A stretch of 6,039 bases of DNA, taken from assembly GCA_043802345.1 (NCBI GenBank), contig JAZDLC010000051.1, positions 1-6,039 of the forward strand, in the 5' to 3' direction. Made by a program: the position numbers and the translations under genes. Positions 3,876 through 6,039 of this stretch are shown one piece after another (position 1 is the first letter of the stretch; every line of letters begins with the position of its first letter). The notes below the pieces were generated by a model that saw nothing but the letters and a program-made list of their open reading frames with translations, was not told where the DNA came from and did not search any database. This DNA is from JAZDLC01 sp043802345 (GTDB lineage Bacteria; Planctomycetota; B15-G4; JADJEK01).

Positions 3876-6037
3876 GTCGTCCGCAGCGTGACCGGGCCGA
3901 GCAGGCCGGAGCTCTCGAGCGGTGAATCCTGGCCGTAGAACCTGGCGGGGGCGAAGGTGTAGCGGCCGGCGGGCCAGCTCTTGCCTCCCAGCAGTCCCCC
4001 TGGGAACGAGAGTTCCCGGACGTTGCGGTCGGGCTCCTGCTCGTCACCGATGAGCCGGTTCACCCAGAGGTTGACGACCTCGATCTCCAGTTGATTGTCC
4101 TGGGGCCGAACGGCATCGGTGATTTCAACGGAGAACGGCGCCGTCCAGACCACCCCCAGATCCTTGCTGTTGAGCCGGACACGGGCGAGGTTCTTCACCT
4201 GTCCCAGGTCGAGGTGCAGGCGTTGCCGGCCGCCACCCGGCGGACGGGGACTTTCCGGCAGATCGAAGCTCTGGCGATAGACCGCCGTGCCCGAGTAGTA
4301 GCGGATGCCCGGATCAGCGGAGTCCGACCAGTCGGCCAGCTCGTCGAAGGTGCAGCTCGCGGGACCACCCCACTTTGGATCGAACGAGACCTGCCACGGT
4401 CCCGTGAGTCGGGCCAGTTCCTCAGCATGCGGGAAGTTGCTTTCGCCCGGGGCGGGACTCGCGACCTCGTCCCCGCCTCTCGGGAAGATCACGAAGAAGC
4501 TCTGGAACGGTTCGAAGCGCATCGGGATCGTGGTCCGGCCATCCCGGATCGTGAAATTGGGAAGCGGTCGCGTCGCGCCGCTCTGAGGATCCCACAGCTC
4601 CGGCGCGGCGTGATCGACGCGGAAGGTGCAGTCAGCCTCCAGTTGCCGGTCGACCTTGCTCGCCACGAAGTAGAGGTCGCATGAATCGGTCCTGCGGTGG
4701 GTGTACCGGATCGGGCCGGTGGCGGTGAAGTCCTCCGGGACTCCCATCTGTTCCAGCAGGGAGGCCGTGGCGAGGTACGGCGGATAGAGCTCCTGCACCA
4801 GCGAGGGCGCGGTGACCGCGGCGCTGACCTGGTACTCCCCGCCAGAGACGATCCGCCCCTTGCCGAACGGATGCGCGGTGCCTTGATCGGGCGGCTCCAG
4901 GCCGCCCCAGAGTTTCCGGGCCTTCTCCCTGACAGCTTGGTTGCACTCCGGAGAACCGCTCAGGCTGGGCGAACTCGTGGGAGGCGAGCCGACCACCGTC
5001 GCCCCGGCCCTGACGAGGAGTTCGATCCCGGCGAGCAGCTCGGGGGTCATGGTCTTGAACGCCGGCAGGACCAGCAGGCGGTACGAGGTACCGCCTTTGA
5101 AGACGATCCGGCCGTCCCGCACCTCGGCCCTGTCGAGGAGGATGCCGGGCGAACAGCCGTCGCAGCCGTACCCCCTCCGGTCGGGGAGCATGTCGTCGCC
5201 AACCAGCGCCGAGACCGGGGGACGGAAGACCTGCGGGGCTCCTTCCGGGGTCAGATAGAGGATGTCGGCGACGGCCGTGCCCTGCCGGAGCAGGTACTGG
5301 CAGCGGCTGACATAGCGGTGATACTCCGAGACCATGGGCCACCAGGTCTGCCCGCGGTCCCAGTGCACCCCGAAGCGCCCCATGGTCATTCCGGGACGGA
5401 CTGCCGCGCCGAGAGGCTTGTGCGCAAAGGTGTGATAGACGAAGCGGTTGATGCCGAGGCAGAAGGCCCAGTCCCCCTGGTTCTTCATCGAGCCCGGATA
5501 TTGCTGGAACGCCTCGGTGGAAAGCGCGGTGAAGGCCTCCGCGGCCACGATGGGACGGCCCATCGTGTGGGCGATCGAAGTCGCCTCGAAGCAGCTATAG
5601 GCGGTGTCGAAACCGAAGCCATCACTCCAGAACTCGCACATCGGCACGTCGGCCACCGCGCCCAGGTCGAGATCGGCAGTCGGGTTCATGTCGTACGGCT
5701 CGATGGAGAGGCCGAAGCCGTGCCGGCGACCCAGCTCCTTGAAGCGCCCGGCGTGGTTCTCGAGCACCAGCTCCTGGGCCGTCGTGCGCATGTCAAAGAG
5801 GAAGCGCTCGCTCATTTCCAGGCTGCCGACGATCTGCCCGGTGTAGGTGGGAAGGAAGAACAGGGGGTCGTAGCCGCGGCGGCGGCGAAACTCCTCGCGG
5901 AACTTCGCGGTCCAGTTCTGCGCGCCCATCTCCCAGCTATCGATGTGCAGCATCGTCCAGCCGCGCCCCGGCTGGCGCGGTCCGACCCGCTTCAGCAGCG
6001 CACCGATGTACTGCTCGAAGTGCGCGTCGAGCGCGTC
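3854..6037 (-). CDS. GH106-family alpha-L-rhamnosidase-like glycoside hydrolase (N-terminal part outside window)
   Basis: The frame is open from the right edge to TGA at 3856-3854, giving 727 visible residues. The M at 5953 is internal: 28 more residues upstream (DALDAHFEQYIGALLKRVGP onward) belong to the same domain, and family members are commonly near 1,000 residues or more. The catalytic-domain signature is strong: HIDSWEMGAQNWTAKFREEF with RRRGYDPLFFLP, then VGSLEMSERFLFD, LSIEPYDMNP, DVPMCEFWSDGF, RPIVAAEAFTA and HTFAHKP. Several of these carry conserved Glu/Asp residues; I do not assign the acid/base. Visible residues from about 546 onward (GPWQVSFDPKWGG to LGPVTLRT) form a jelly-roll, galactose-binding-like C-terminal domain, including DLGQVKNLARVRLNSKDLG and NLWVNRLIGDEQ. 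Known GH106 enzymes hydrolyse alpha-L-rhamnosides, for example in pectic rhamnogalacturonan; the substrate here is inferred from family only. The enzyme is probably exported, but the signal peptide is out of view. The last residues, IRSQSK, lie within repeat C. Family call is confident, exact specificity is not. Confidence 0.9.
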   Translation of the reverse strand, partial: DALDAHFEQYIGALLKRVGPRQPGRGWTMLHIDSWEMGAQNWTAKFREEFRRRRGYDPLFFLPTYTGQIVGSLEMSERFLFDMRTTAQELVLENHAGRFKELGRRHGFGLSIEPYDMNPTADLDLGAVADVPMCEFWSDGFGFDTAYSCFEATSIAHTMGRPIVAAEAFTALSTEAFQQYPGSMKNQGDWAFCLGINRFVYHTFAHKPLGAAVRPGMTMGRFGVHWDRGQTWWPMVSEYHRYVSRCQYLLRQGTAVADILYLTPEGAPQVFRPPVSALVGDDMLPDRRGYGCDGCSPGILLDRAEVRDGRIVFKGGTSYRLLVLPAFKTMTPELLAGIELLVRAGATVVGSPPTSSPSLSGSPECNQAVREKARKLWGGLEPPDQGTAHPFGKGRIVSGGEYQVSAAVTAPSLVQELYPPYLATASLLEQMGVPEDFTATGPIRYTHRRTDSCDLYFVASKVDRQLEADCTFRVDHAAPELWDPQSGATRPLPNFTIRDGRTTIPMRFEPFQSFFVIFPRGGDEVASPAPGESNFPHAEELARLTGPWQVSFDPKWGGPASCTFDELADWSDSADPGIRYYSGTAVYRQSFDLPESPRPPGGGRQRLHLDLGQVKNLARVRLNSKDLGVVWTAPFSVEITDAVRPQDNQLEIEVVNLWVNRLIGDEQEPDRNVRELSFPGGLLGGKSWPAGRYTFAPARFYGQDSPLESSGLLGPVTLRTTIRSQSK

Positions 6038-6039
6038 GG

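Noticed and set aside
4632..5342. 236-residue minus-strand frame inside the GH106 gene
   Set aside because: It overlaps the convincing GH106 frame on the same strand and is an Arg/Gly/Pro-rich shifted reading of it.

Overview
The window is a GC-rich piece of a bacterial chromosome. It has few genes, most of them exported or carbohydrate-linked, and the DNA between them is rich in short repeats. The secreted-protein tail at the left edge is of a kind I associate with large-genome Planctomycetota. The exported parallel beta-helix protein, the GH106-type alpha-L-rhamnosidase and the PDZ-redoxin protein fit a polysaccharide-degrading planctomycete or a similar environmental bacterium. Acidobacteriota, Verrucomicrobiota or Myxococcota cannot be excluded from the sequence alone.

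Layout from left to right. Positions 2-373 (+) are the C-terminal end of a secreted protein. It converges on a minus-strand gene ending at 604, and the 230-base gap holds a large imperfect inverted repeat (415-554). Positions 604-1827 (-) encode an exported protein with an unrecognised N-terminal region, a PDZ domain and a redoxin-like domain without a CXXC site. Positions 1828-1992 consist almost entirely of repeats: element 'A' (1835-1858), element 'B' (1881-1900) and an inverted pair of element 'C' (1902-1989). Positions 1993-3012 (-) encode an exported right-handed parallel beta-helix protein with a good ribosome binding site. Positions 3013-3201 (189 bases) are intergenic, with no convincing promoter or gene. 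Positions 3202-3880 are a mosaic in the order B, redoxin C-terminal fragment (-), A, secreted-protein C-terminal fragment (+), C. Positions 3854-6037 (-) are the C-terminal 727 residues of a GH106-family glycoside hydrolase that runs off the right edge.

Functionally, the GH106 enzyme and the beta-helix protein suggest attack on rhamnose-containing polysaccharides such as pectin side chains. The genes are separated by repeats and gene fragments, so a single operon is not evident. The most unusual feature is the family of three short repeat elements. They sit within a few bases of start or stop codons, supply stop codons and C-terminal residues to neighbouring reading frames, and bound two truncated gene fragments. 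This looks like REP-like or MITE-like non-autonomous elements associated with gene decay and local rearrangement. No transposase, integrase, CRISPR array, rRNA or complete tRNA is visible in the window.
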